A DNA stretch of 9,797 nt. Origin: Promethearchaeum sp. (GTDB lineage Archaea; Asgardarchaeota; Lokiarchaeia; Sigyniarchaeales; Promethearchaeaceae). This document shows positions 1 through 6,977 of the stretch, piece after piece. Within the stretch, counting starts at the first letter, position 1. Every line of letters starts with the position of its first letter. The DNA is taken from NCBI GenBank assembly GCA_030611625.1, contig JAUWPK010000100.1, positions 1 to 9,797 of the forward strand, given 5' to 3'. The translations under genes were made by a program, and so were the position numbers. Below the pieces are notes generated by a model. The model was not told where the DNA came from, searched no databases, and saw only the letters and a program-made list of their open reading frames with translations.

Positions 1-223
1 TGCCTTCAAATTGACGGATGAGTCCCACAATTATTTTCATTGTTGTGGTTTTTCCAGCTCCGTTCGGTCCAATATAGCCGAGGATTTCTCCCTTTTTCAA
101 TGTAAAATTTATATCATTAAGAGCAAAAAAATCTCCGAATTGCTTAGAAATATTACGTAATTCCAGCAAATTTTCATCTGTAGGGGATTTTTCTGAAAGG
201 TCGGGTGAAAGGGGTGTTGACAT
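1..223 (-). CDS. ABC transporter ATP-binding protein, N-terminal part (cut by window edge)
   Basis: This is the first 74 residues of an ABC-type ATPase; the rest lies beyond the left edge. It would bind and hydrolyse ATP on the cytoplasmic face of a transporter. The translation shows a short Ser/Pro-rich leader (about residues 1-18), then the usual first strand (LLELRNISKQFGDFFALNDI) and a Walker A motif, GPNGAGKTT, at residues 52-60, followed by MKIIVGLI. The GPNGAGKTT form and the 'ALNDINFTLKKGEILGYIG' style fit the drug/lipid/ABC-2 export ATPases, but the signature, Walker B and partner permease are not visible, so the substrate is unknown. The ATG at 223-221 is preceded by AGGAGAGA (236-243), an SD about 12 bases upstream. 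It lies 66 bp behind the glycoside-hydrolase-like gene on the same strand. A TTTTAAAT-like box near 265-272 could give it its own promoter. Confidence 0.93.
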   Translation of the reverse strand, partial: MSTPLSPDLSEKSPTDENLLELRNISKQFGDFFALNDINFTLKKGEILGYIGPNGAGKTTTMKIIVGLIRQFEG

Positions 224-289
224 TATAAACGAAATTCTCTCCTAAGAAGAACAAATTATGATCATTTAAAATTCTCTGTCTTGTCTCCA

Positions 290-1324
290 TTAGTTTAATT
301 TTTGAAAAGAGTACTGAATTTTTTTTATTTTTTCTATTCGATCACAGCACTCACCAAATTTCTGAAATAAAGGTAAATTGCTAATCTTTCCCTCCATTTT
401 CTCATCAAAATTAATCCAGTTATACCAAATGTGCCCATCCATGGATAAAATTGGCATATGTGCAAAAATCCTTTCTAGATAATCAGGATTTTCTGTATAT
501 CCGTATTCTGCAACAATAAAAGGTTTCTTATTCTTTTTTGTCTTTTTCATTACCATTAGAAGATTTTTTTGGAATTGGGGGAAATCTATATTCTTTTTCT
601 TAGCTTTTCGCTTAAAAATTTCGATTAAATGCGGGTAAAGGTTTAAAATCCATTTTGGGTTCCATTTTAATACATTTAGGGAATCTTCTAGAAACATCTG
701 GAAAACAGCTCCTACATCATCTTCATTATCTCGTGAAATAGAATACTTATACATAAAAAAATCTGCCCCAATAATATCTGCTTTGTAATATTTTGGAACA
801 TTCAGGTTCGCATTTGTAATCAATGTAGGTCTGGTTGAATATTTCTTGACTAAACTTTGTATACTATCAAGATATTGATGTGGAGAGAGAAATCCATAAT
901 AAGCCTCATTATTTATGCAATAGCTTATGATATTTGGGTATTTTTCTTCGGAATATTTAAGTAAATAATTTTTTATCTCTGAAAACTTGGGTAACAAATT
1001 CCAATTTATGGGTAAATTAAGAATAATTTTAATCCCAACATCTTCAAAAAGGTGAAAAAGATTCCCTGGTATACTTGATTGGTGAATTCTTTCCTTTTTT
1101 TTATTAATTATTGTGGGCCATATTCTAACTGTATTTATTCCAAGTGTTTGTAAATGAGGGATGATCTTTTTAACTAGATCTTCGGAAACAATTTGTGGGG
1201 TATAGATTTTTCTTGGATTTTCTTCCAATCTAAATGGATCCAGGAATAAATTCATTCCATGGATGAAAAAAGGAGAATCTTCATCATTAACATATATCAA
1301 ACCTTCTTTAATATTCACATTCAT
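290..1324 (-). CDS. TIM-barrel glycoside hydrolase-like protein (clan GH-A type), cytoplasmic
   Basis: A 344-residue protein with the landmarks of retaining (beta/alpha)8 glycoside hydrolases of the GH5/GH2-barrel kind. These are an early HGMN (about 22-25), LGINTVRIWP with the conserved Arg (about 61-70), an Asn-Glu pair in YCINNEAYYG (N139-E140, candidate acid/base), FIVAEYGY with E273 (candidate nucleophile), and GHIWYNW (297-303) at the barrel end. Length fits a single catalytic barrel with no carbohydrate-binding module. There is no signal peptide or membrane segment, so it should act inside the cell. It may process an imported or cytoplasmic glycan or glycoconjugate, or be a non-hydrolytic relative. 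The long Lys-rich stretch around 236-268 is unusual. I chose the ATG at 1324. A TTG at 1327 would add one residue, but the TATA-like box at 1345-1352 sits about 24 bases upstream of the ATG and no SD is seen. Substrate is not predictable from sequence. Confidence 0.75.
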   Translation of the reverse strand: MNVNIKEGLIYVNDEDSPFFIHGMNLFLDPFRLEENPRKIYTPQIVSEDLVKKIIPHLQTLGINTVRIWPTIINKKKERIHQSSIPGNLFHLFEDVGIKIILNLPINWNLLPKFSEIKNYLLKYSEEKYPNIISYCINNEAYYGFLSPHQYLDSIQSLVKKYSTRPTLITNANLNVPKYYKADIIGADFFMYKYSISRDNEDDVGAVFQMFLEDSLNVLKWNPKWILNLYPHLIEIFKRKAKKKNIDFPQFQKNLLMVMKKTKKNKKPFIVAEYGYTENPDYLERIFAHMPILSMDGHIWYNWINFDEKMEGKISNLPLFQKFGECCDRIEKIKKIQYSFQKLN

Positions 1325-1344
1325 CAATTAATCATCAAGAAAAA

Positions 1345-1352
1345 TTTTATAA
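1345..1352 (-). promoter_or_regulatory. TATA-like box for the glycoside-hydrolase-like gene
   Basis: On the minus strand this reads TTATAAAA, centred about 24 bases before the ATG at 1324, with no SD between. The spacing matches an archaeal TATA box serving a leaderless transcript. The region is A/T-rich overall, so a chance match is possible. Confidence 0.45.
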
Positions 1353-1390
1353 TCTCTAAATGGAATTAGATTTTGTTTTATAAAAACAAT

Positions 1391-1400
1391 TTTTAAAAAG
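1391..1400 (+). promoter_or_regulatory. TATA-like box for the HdrD-led operon
   Basis: TTTTAAAAAG is centred about 27 bases upstream of the ATG at 1422. The bases just before that ATG (ctagactgtatatta) have no SD. This is the spacing expected for an archaeal promoter producing a leaderless mRNA. Together with the box at 1345-1352 it makes a compact divergent promoter region of about 97 bp. Confidence 0.5.
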
Positions 1401-1421
1401 AAAAATCTAGACTGTATATTA

Positions 1422-2579
1422 ATGGTTGAAGAAATTGTGAAAGATCAAAAATTTACATATGGTCTGGAATTACAAAAATTGGTAGTCGATGAGTTATCCA
1501 ACTGTATTGGTTGCAATGAGTGTATGCGCGTATGTCCAGTCAGTAAATCTACCGATCTTACTATTGCACTTCTAAATGAAGCTTTAACAAATGAAGATGA
1601 ACCAAAAGGTATTGTTAAAGAATTTGCACTTAACTGCTGTCAGTGCGGTCGCTGTGTTCCAGTTTGCCCACCAGGCGTGCGTCGAGATTTAATGGTCTTA
1701 TATACGAAATCCAAAATAAAATCCTATCCAAGTTCTTATAGTGCATATGTAAGATTAAAACAACCAGATCCTCCAGCAGCTGCCCGAGCAATATATGCTC
1801 TTAAGAAAAAAACTATGAAAAAAGCGCTTGGTAGGTTAAATGACGTTATAGATACTGATGATTTGGGTGAGGCAGAATTATTGTTTTATCCGGGATGCTA
1901 CATTTTTAATGAAGTTTGCCATAAAACAGTCGCAATTATGGAGTATTTAGGGGAAGATTTTGAAATTATGGGAGGATATACAAAATGTTGTGGATGGCCG
2001 CAATATCTTCAGGGAAGACTGGAAATGGCTGATGTTTTCCTCGAAAGGTTATGGAAATGTATTTCCAAAATAAATCCCAAGCGAATTATAACAACGTGTG
2101 CAGAATGTTATGCTGCCCTCAGAAAAATAAAAGCGGTGTATAATGCAGATTTTATTCCCTTAACAACTACAGAATATTTCTTACAGAATGTTGATCGTTT
2201 ACCCATTGTAAAATTCACTGATAAAAAGATAGGATTCCATGATTCATGTCACATCTCCAGAAAATATCGAGAGGATGAAACCCCAAGGAAATTGTTAGAA
2301 CATTTTGGTGGATATCATGAGCTCGATAACAACAAGTCCAATACAAAATGTTGTTTCTATTATAATTTTGAAAATGATCCCGAAAATCATAATCATCGAA
2401 AGGAAAGAATTCAGGAAGTTAAGGATGTAGCGGATGTTATGGTCTCAGATTGTATAACATGCTACGAAGTTTTTAAGGATAAAATGGGTGATGAAGGACT
2501 GGAGGTCTTCGATTTCAATGAAATGGTATTTCACTGCATTCAATTAGAAGAAAAAAAGAAAACAGAAGGAGAGAACTAA
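1422..2579 (+). CDS. HdrD/GlpC-like iron-sulfur oxidoreductase with two CCG domains
   Basis: A 385-residue electron-transfer protein. The N-terminal part is a two-cluster ferredoxin domain: C28-x2-C31-x2-C34-x3-C38 and C72-x2-C75-x2-C78-x3-C82, each a cubane [4Fe-4S] ligand set. Two CCG (cysteine-rich) domains follow: C159...C189-C190-G...C226-x2-C229 and C276...C310-C311-F...C344-x2-C347. This layout is that of HdrD and GlpC. In the family the CCG domains carry noncubane [4Fe-4S] clusters that act on disulfides (HdrB/HdrD) or pass electrons. All ten CCG cysteines are present, but the second motif reads CCF instead of CCG. There are no transmembrane segments, so it is soluble or peripheral. 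It is the first gene of the operon and ends 3 bp before the FAD oxidoreductase, its likely redox partner. Heterodisulfide reductase activity on CoM-S-S-CoB is not implied; no methanogenesis gene is nearby. Other possible roles are a GlpC-like subunit or a thiol/disulfide or quinone-linked reductase. Confidence 0.9.
   Translation: MVEEIVKDQKFTYGLELQKLVVDELSNCIGCNECMRVCPVSKSTDLTIALLNEALTNEDEPKGIVKEFALNCCQCGRCVPVCPPGVRRDLMVLYTKSKIKSYPSSYSAYVRLKQPDPPAAARAIYALKKKTMKKALGRLNDVIDTDDLGEAELLFYPGCYIFNEVCHKTVAIMEYLGEDFEIMGGYTKCCGWPQYLQGRLEMADVFLERLWKCISKINPKRIITTCAECYAALRKIKAVYNADFIPLTTTEYFLQNVDRLPIVKFTDKKIGFHDSCHISRKYREDETPRKLLEHFGGYHELDNNKSNTKCCFYYNFENDPENHNHRKERIQEVKDVADVMVSDCITCYEVFKDKMGDEGLEVFDFNEMVFHCIQLEEKKKTEGEN
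2566..2573 (+). promoter_or_regulatory. Ribosome binding site deciding a GTG start
   Basis: AAGGAGAG lies 9 bases before the GTG at 2583 and inside the end of the previous gene. It supports the GTG as the true start of the FAD oxidoreductase, because the dinucleotide-binding fold begins only a few residues later. Confidence 0.75.
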
Positions 2580-2582
2580 ATA

Positions 2583-3854
2583 GTGAAAATTATTGATTAT
2601 GTGATTATAGGCGCAGGCCAAGCGGGATTTTTTGCTGGTCAAACTCTTTTAAAACAAGAAAATAAAACCAAAATTACAATTATTGATGAAGATCTTGATT
2701 CTTTTTATTATCGCGCATCCCTAAAATATATGGTTAAAAAAAGGGTTGGTGAAAAGGAATTAATTGGGACAACACAATCCTTCTTTAAAAATAAAAGAAT
2801 TAATAAAATTGCACAAAAAGTCTCGGTTATAAATCCTTCAGATAATTCAGTAATTTTAGGGGATAATACAATTATACATTATAAGAAATTACTAATTGCA
2901 ACTGGTGGATATTCGTATATTCCTCAAATTCCTGGATCTGAAATTGAAGGAGTTTATCCACAAAGAACACTTGAAGATACTCGGAGAATATGTGAAATTG
3001 CCGATAGGGGAAAATTTAAGAAGTGTTTGATTCTGGGTGCGGGAGTTTTAGGAACCGAATTAGCTGAAAGTTTGGTTGAGCGTGGAGTTAAAGTAGAATT
3101 ATTTTCAAATCGCAATACATTGGTTCCTAGAATGTTGGATTCAAGAGCTGCTGAAATTGTCGCTGATTTATTCAAGAAGAACGGTGTTAAAATCCATTAT
3201 GAAGCATCATTTTCAAAAATACTGGAAGACGAAAATAAAAAGGTTCGTGGTGTAGAAACAACTAAAGGGGAAATTATCGATTGTGATGGTGTTTTTATTT
3301 GCACCGGTATGAAACGCAATATTGAACTCGCTAAAAATGCTGGTTTGAATGTAGAACGTGGAATTCTCACCAATAATTTCCTTCAAACTTCAGAGCCCAA
3401 TATATTTGCTGCAGGAGATGTTGTTGAAATTGTCGATGATAAACAATCTCATCATCTAATTGATCTTTGGGGTCCTGCTGGAGACATGGGAAAAATTGCT
3501 GCTCAAAACATGATGGACAATTCAAACCCAATACCCTACAATATAGGAGCTTTTCATGCTTATACTATTTTCTGGAAACATAATTGCCACGTCCTCGGTG
3601 ATTTTGCTCCCAAAGACTTGACAGGAGTTGAAACTTTAACTTATGATCAAAAATCTTCAACTACTCACAATTACTATAAAATGCACTTCAAAGATAATCG
3701 AATTATAGGAATATTATCTTTGGGAGAAGCTAGGGATCCGATCCATCTACAACATATTATTAGTGAACAGCTTTCTATTCCGCCAAATATATCAAAAAAG
3801 GAAATAATTGAACGTGGTTTCGATTACGAAAGAATTTTATATGCAAAGAGGTAG
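2583..3854 (+). CDS. FAD/NAD(P)-binding oxidoreductase (Pyr_redox_2 type)
   Basis: A 423-residue soluble flavoprotein. It has an N-terminal FAD-binding Rossmann motif GAGQAG (10-15), an ATGG loop (106-109), a second dinucleotide (NAD(P)H) motif GAGVLG (152-157), the TG motif at 241-242 and the FAD-contacting IFAAGDV (274-280). The C-terminal region (about 320-423) is the interface-domain position. There is no redox-active CxxC or CxxxxC, so it is not a disulfide reductase of the thioredoxin-reductase or lipoamide class. The fold order matches rubredoxin reductase/NirB/NADH oxidase-like enzymes that pass NAD(P)H electrons through FAD to a protein partner. The start is GTG, supported by AAGGAGAG 9 bases upstream. 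It is wedged between the HdrD-like gene (3 bp gap) and the membrane transporter (5 bp gap), so translation is probably coupled. I infer that it feeds electrons to the HdrD-like protein; this is not demonstrated by the sequence alone. It could instead be a stand-alone NADH oxidase. Confidence 0.9.
   Translation: MKIIDYVIIGAGQAGFFAGQTLLKQENKTKITIIDEDLDSFYYRASLKYMVKKRVGEKELIGTTQSFFKNKRINKIAQKVSVINPSDNSVILGDNTIIHYKKLLIATGGYSYIPQIPGSEIEGVYPQRTLEDTRRICEIADRGKFKKCLILGAGVLGTELAESLVERGVKVELFSNRNTLVPRMLDSRAAEIVADLFKKNGVKIHYEASFSKILEDENKKVRGVETTKGEIIDCDGVFICTGMKRNIELAKNAGLNVERGILTNNFLQTSEPNIFAAGDVVEIVDDKQSHHLIDLWGPAGDMGKIAAQNMMDNSNPIPYNIGAFHAYTIFWKHNCHVLGDFAPKDLTGVETLTYDQKSSTTHNYYKMHFKDNRIIGILSLGEARDPIHLQHIISEQLSIPPNISKKEIIERGFDYERILYAKR
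3848..3852 (+). promoter_or_regulatory. Ribosome binding site deciding a TTG start
   Basis: GAGGT overlaps the end of the FAD oxidoreductase gene and its stop codon, and is 7 bases before the TTG at 3860. It supports the rare TTG start; the first transmembrane segment begins about five residues in, so a later start would truncate it. Confidence 0.6.
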
Positions 3855-3859
3855 TTTTT

Positions 3860-4720
3860 TTGGATATTAATTGGCAATTAATCCTCATTATGGTGGGTTA
3901 TGCTTTTTTTAATGGAATAGGAAGTCTTTTTTTTAAAATTGGATTAAACAAAATAGATAATACCAAAATATCCTTTACTAAATGGTCAAAAGAAAATTTC
4001 AAAGCTTTTCTTGAGTTGTTAAAAAATCCAATTTGGCTCCTGGGTTTTATTTTTCTTCTAATCGATTTCATTATTTACCAATTTGCTTTAAAAAAATATG
4101 AGGTTTCTGTTGTTAAACCTTTGGTTAATTTAAACCTTTTTTTTGTTGTTTTATTCGGTTTAACAATCATGAAGGAAAAAATTAATCTAAAAGAATGGAT
4201 AGGTACTGCTCTAATAATAATTGGGGCAATAATTATAACCATAAACAGCGAATCATCAGAAACTTATCTTAATTTAATTAATTTCTGGATTTTCTTATCC
4301 ATTATGATAATTTTAATTGTCTTTAATATGATAATTCTAACCAAACTTAAAAACGGAAATTATGAGTATTTTGTAAGCATTTCATCAGGAATTCTCTATG
4401 GAATGGGGTCAATATTCAATAAAGGGCTATATTCATCAAATTTACATCAAGGATATTTTACAATTCTTTTAATTCTCTTTGTCTTATCATATTTTTTAGC
4501 CTTTATTTACGGTCAAGCGGCGTATCTAAAAGGTAGGATGAGTATAGTTTCAGTTTTAGTGAATATTTTTAGTATTTTTATCCCGTTCATAGGTGGGATA
4601 ATTATTTTTGAAGAATCATTTCAATTATTAAAAATAACCGGATTGGTTTTGATAATCGTTGGCATATTATTAAATTACAAAAAGAAAATATCTATTCAGA
4701 GGGAAATAACAAATGATTGA
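3860..4720 (+). CDS. Drug/metabolite transporter superfamily (EamA-like) membrane protein
   Basis: A 286-residue integral membrane protein with about nine or ten hydrophobic helices, near residues 5-27, 57-76, 84-104, 112-128, 141-160, 172-190, 198-220, 229-250 and 257-272. The two halves look like an internal duplication. About 83-127 (SVVKPLVN ... WIGTALIIIGAIII) parallels about 228-271 (SIVSVLVN ... ITGLVLIIVGILL), each with an acidic/basic loop before the last helix. This is the EamA/DMT arrangement. The substrate cannot be assigned; the superfamily includes amino-acid, nucleotide-sugar, lipid-linked-sugar and small-molecule carriers. The start is TTG with GAGGT 7 bases before it. It lies 5 bp after the FAD oxidoreductase and overlaps the phosphatidyltransferase by 8 bp, suggesting translational coupling and a shared membrane-related role. 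Thymine-rich codon content reflects its hydrophobicity. Confidence 0.85.
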   Translation: MDINWQLILIMVGYAFFNGIGSLFFKIGLNKIDNTKISFTKWSKENFKAFLELLKNPIWLLGFIFLLIDFIIYQFALKKYEVSVVKPLVNLNLFFVVLFGLTIMKEKINLKEWIGTALIIIGAIIITINSESSETYLNLINFWIFLSIMIILIVFNMIILTKLKNGNYEYFVSISSGILYGMGSIFNKGLYSSNLHQGYFTILLILFVLSYFLAFIYGQAAYLKGRMSIVSVLVNIFSIFIPFIGGIIIFEESFQLLKITGLVLIIVGILLNYKKKISIQREITND

Positions 4721-5372
4721 CACCAAGCTTAAAAAATCAAAGATCAACGCGGTTATTGATCATTTTGTGGATATATATCTATTCAATCGTATTTCTGCAA
4801 ACCAAATGACCTTAACTGGTTTAATATTGGGAATTTCAAGTGCAATTCTAATAATTTTATCCGCAATAGTTAAATCGAACTCATTATTGAGCAGAATTAT
4901 TTTCATTATTGCAGTTATTATTATGGTGGTTTCCTTTGGAGCGGATGTATTTGATGGATCATTAGCAAGGATGAAAAAAACAACCGTTTTTGGGGGAATT
5001 TTTGATATTTTCTCAGATAGATCTGTTGAAGTTTCCATTTTAATTGCCATAATCTTCATTGATCCTGGAAATCTTTTATGGCCAGGTATTTTTTCCCTAA
5101 GTTCGATTGTTTTATGCATAACCATATTTTTATTAATAGGTGGTGCCGTTAACGAATCCCAATTAGAAAGGATGGACGAAAAGAAAAAAGTGCTCTTTTA
5201 TGCAACCGGATTAATGGAAAGAACTGAAACATTCATCTTTCTTTTCTTTATGCTGGTTTTCGATATTTCCATTGTTAGAATTGTTTTAATGTGGGTTTTT
5301 GCTGTATTGGTATATATAACTGCTTTTCAAAGGTTCTATCATGCATATAAATTATTTTACAATTCAGATTAG
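4713..5372 (+). CDS. CDP-alcohol phosphatidyltransferase family protein
   Basis: A 219-residue membrane enzyme of the family that joins a CDP-activated lipid (or CDP-alcohol) to an alcohol to make phospholipid head groups. The catalytic, metal-binding motif is clear: D78-x2-D81-G82-x2-A85-R86, then G94-x3-D98-x3-D102. The Arg-to-Gly spacing is seven residues, where the usual consensus is eight or nine. Hydrophobic helices lie at about 32-52, 62-80, 104-146 and 172-208, the usual six-helix topology. In archaea such enzymes make archaetidyl-serine, -glycerol or inositol-phosphate lipids; which one this is cannot be decided. The ATG overlaps the transporter's end by 8 bp and has AGAGGG (4698-4703) 9 bases upstream. 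It is the last gene of the operon. Its pairing with a redox module and a DMT transporter is unusual and may point to a modified-lipid pathway (inference). Confidence 0.88.
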   Translation: MIDTKLKKSKINAVIDHFVDIYLFNRISANQMTLTGLILGISSAILIILSAIVKSNSLLSRIIFIIAVIIMVVSFGADVFDGSLARMKKTTVFGGIFDIFSDRSVEVSILIAIIFIDPGNLLWPGIFSLSSIVLCITIFLLIGGAVNESQLERMDEKKKVLFYATGLMERTETFIFLFFMLVFDISIVRIVLMWVFAVLVYITAFQRFYHAYKLFYNSD

Positions 5373-5393
5373 AAATTATCTTAATTAATCGTT

Positions 5394-5406
5394 AAAATTA
5401 TAATTT
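5394..5406 (+). promoter_or_regulatory. TATA-like box for the disulfide oxidoreductase gene
   Basis: AAAATTATAATTT is centred near 5399, about 25 bases before the ATG at 5424. No SD precedes that ATG. With the 51-bp gap from the preceding operon, this suggests a separate leaderless transcript. The A/T-rich gap makes the exact box uncertain. Confidence 0.4.
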
Positions 5407-5423
5407 CAAATAACAATTTAAAT

Positions 5424-6932
5424 ATGATTTTAATGTTGGAATATGATTTAGTAGTTGTTGGGAGTGGAGTTGGTTTAACTTTAATCAACCAAGGATTACA
5501 AATGGGATTAAGCTGCGCACTTATTGAAGATGCTAAAATGGGCGGAACTTGCTTAACACGGGGCTGTATCCCAAGTAAAGTCTTAGTTTATCCTGCTGAT
5601 ATTGTTAGAGAAACGGAACATGCCAAAAAAATTGGTCTTGATATAAAAATTGAAAAAATAAATTGGGAATTAATTTCTAAACGAATGTGGAGCCAAATTG
5701 ATGAGAGTAAATCCATCGAACATGGTTTATCCCAAGCACAAAATCTGACAATCTATCACGGAGTTGGTGAATTTGTCGGAAATTATGAAATGAAAGTAAA
5801 ATTAAATAAAAACGGGGATTATACAGAGATTTTTCGTGGAAAGAAAATAATACTAGCATCTGGGGGGAGATCTTTTATCCCACCTATAGAAGGATTAGAT
5901 AAAGTTGGATATATTACAAGTGAAACCTTTTTCGGTCCAAAATTTCCTAAAAAACCTTGGGAAAGCCTTATCATAATAGGTGGTGGGGTAATTGCAGCAG
6001 AATTTGCCCATATATTTTCAGCCATGGGAACCAAAGTAACCATTGTTGAAATGCTCCCTCATTTAGTGTCAACCGAAGAACCAGAAATTAGTGAAATTTT
6101 GGAACGTAAATTCTCTGAGCATCTACAAGTTCTTTTAAACAAGAAGGCAACAAAAGTTGATACTAAACATGGGAAAAAAGTTGTAGAATTAATTGATATA
6201 AAATCAAATAATGTATCCCAAATTAGCGCTGAAGAAATAATAATTGCAACCGGACGAAGATCTAATGCAGATATTCTTAAAGTAGAAAAATCTGGTATTC
6301 AAACTGATAAACACGGTTGGATCCTAACAAATGAATTCCTAGAAACGACGAAATCAAATATTTGGGCAATTGGTGATGCTAATGGTAAATATCAATTCCG
6401 GCATAAAGCAAACTATGACGCTGAAATTTGTACGCGAAACATTTTCGGGCATGGAAAAAAGAGTTCTGTTGATTATTCAAGTGTTCCTTGGGCAATTTTT
6501 ACCTATCCGCAGATAGCTCATGTTGGAATGACTCAAAAGGAAGCATTGGAGAAAGGATATAAAATTTATTCGGCTGTAAAAACTTACTCTACCATAGCAA
6601 AGGGGTTTGCAATGGGTCTAGAAGATGATGACGCGCTTTTTAAATTAATAGTTGACCAAAATTATCAAATACTTGGTGCTCATGCAATTGGACCAAATGC
6701 AGCTATATTAGTTCAACAGATAGTTTATCTAATGAATGCTGGATATACCTGCCCGCATGATGAAGAAATCGACATATCTAAAACACTCCCTAAAGCAGCA
6801 AATTCTTGTCCTGAAGCTGGTTCTTTCATGCCCATTTACAAGTCGATGGTAATTCATCCTTCTCTTAATGAAGTGGTTGGCTGGTCTTTAGGTAACTTAA
6901 AACCCGTAAATATTACAGAACATCACCATTAA
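5424..6932 (+). CDS. Class I pyridine nucleotide-disulfide oxidoreductase (lipoamide dehydrogenase/mycothione-reductase-like)
   Basis: A 502-residue flavoenzyme that would use NAD(P)H, FAD and an active disulfide to interconvert a thiol and a disulfide. The N-terminal FAD motif is GSGVGL (13-18), with Leu where the third Gly of GxGxxG usually sits. The redox pair is in GGTCLTRGCIPSK (C43, C48). The NAD(P) motif is GGGVIA (186-191), the late FAD motif is AIGDAN (315-320), and the C-terminal catalytic His-Glu pair is in IHPSLNE (H478, E483). The family is usually about 450-475 residues; the extra length is mainly a segment of about 20 residues near 443-470 with C443 and C462. The sequence style resembles archaeal lipoamide-dehydrogenase paralogues and mycothione or bis-gamma-glutamylcystine reductases rather than a classic lpdA. 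No 2-oxoacid dehydrogenase or glycine-cleavage gene is in the window, so a low-molecular-weight disulfide reductase is a fair alternative. ATG 5424 is chosen from the TATA spacing; ATG 5433 is possible. A copy of its last codons recurs at 9256-9293. Confidence 0.9.
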   Translation: MILMLEYDLVVVGSGVGLTLINQGLQMGLSCALIEDAKMGGTCLTRGCIPSKVLVYPADIVRETEHAKKIGLDIKIEKINWELISKRMWSQIDESKSIEHGLSQAQNLTIYHGVGEFVGNYEMKVKLNKNGDYTEIFRGKKIILASGGRSFIPPIEGLDKVGYITSETFFGPKFPKKPWESLIIIGGGVIAAEFAHIFSAMGTKVTIVEMLPHLVSTEEPEISEILERKFSEHLQVLLNKKATKVDTKHGKKVVELIDIKSNNVSQISAEEIIIATGRRSNADILKVEKSGIQTDKHGWILTNEFLETTKSNIWAIGDANGKYQFRHKANYDAEICTRNIFGHGKKSSVDYSSVPWAIFTYPQIAHVGMTQKEALEKGYKIYSAVKTYSTIAKGFAMGLEDDDALFKLIVDQNYQILGAHAIGPNAAILVQQIVYLMNAGYTCPHDEEIDISKTLPKAANSCPEAGSFMPIYKSMVIHPSLNEVVGWSLGNLKPVNITEHHH

Positions 6933-6933
6933 T
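6897..6933 (+). repeat. Direct repeat, parent copy at the 3' end of the disulfide oxidoreductase gene
   Basis: These bases encode the gene's last residues (LKPVNITEHHH and the stop). A near-identical stretch is found at 9256-9293 in the same orientation. The 34-base cores (6900-6933 and 9260-9293) match at 30 positions, and the starts are exactly 2360 bases apart. Confidence 0.85.
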
Positions 6934-6950
6934 TTTTTTTCTTTTTTATT
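6933..6950 (+). terminator. T-rich transcription terminator after the disulfide oxidoreductase gene
   Basis: Directly after the TAA stop comes T8-C-T6-ATT, the kind of non-hairpin oligo-T tract that ends transcription in archaea. It lies in the 45-bp gap between two converging genes. The opposite strand has only a short CTTTTC-like tract for the TPR gene. Confidence 0.65.
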
Positions 6951-6977
6951 ATCTGAAATTGAAAAGATGGAGTATAT

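Noticed and set aside
1422..3854. A classical anaerobic glycerol-3-phosphate dehydrogenase (GlpABC) or methanogen HdrDE assignment
   Set aside because: The flavoprotein has the NAD(P)H-binding two-dinucleotide fold rather than a GlpA-type dehydrogenase pattern, and there is no HdrE cytochrome b or methanogenesis gene nearby.
2954..6043. Open readings on the minus strand inside the plus-strand genes (2954-3175, 4760-5125, 5677-5859, 5819-6043)
   Set aside because: They lie opposite well-supported genes with clear family motifs, show no motifs of their own, and are explained as antisense shadows.
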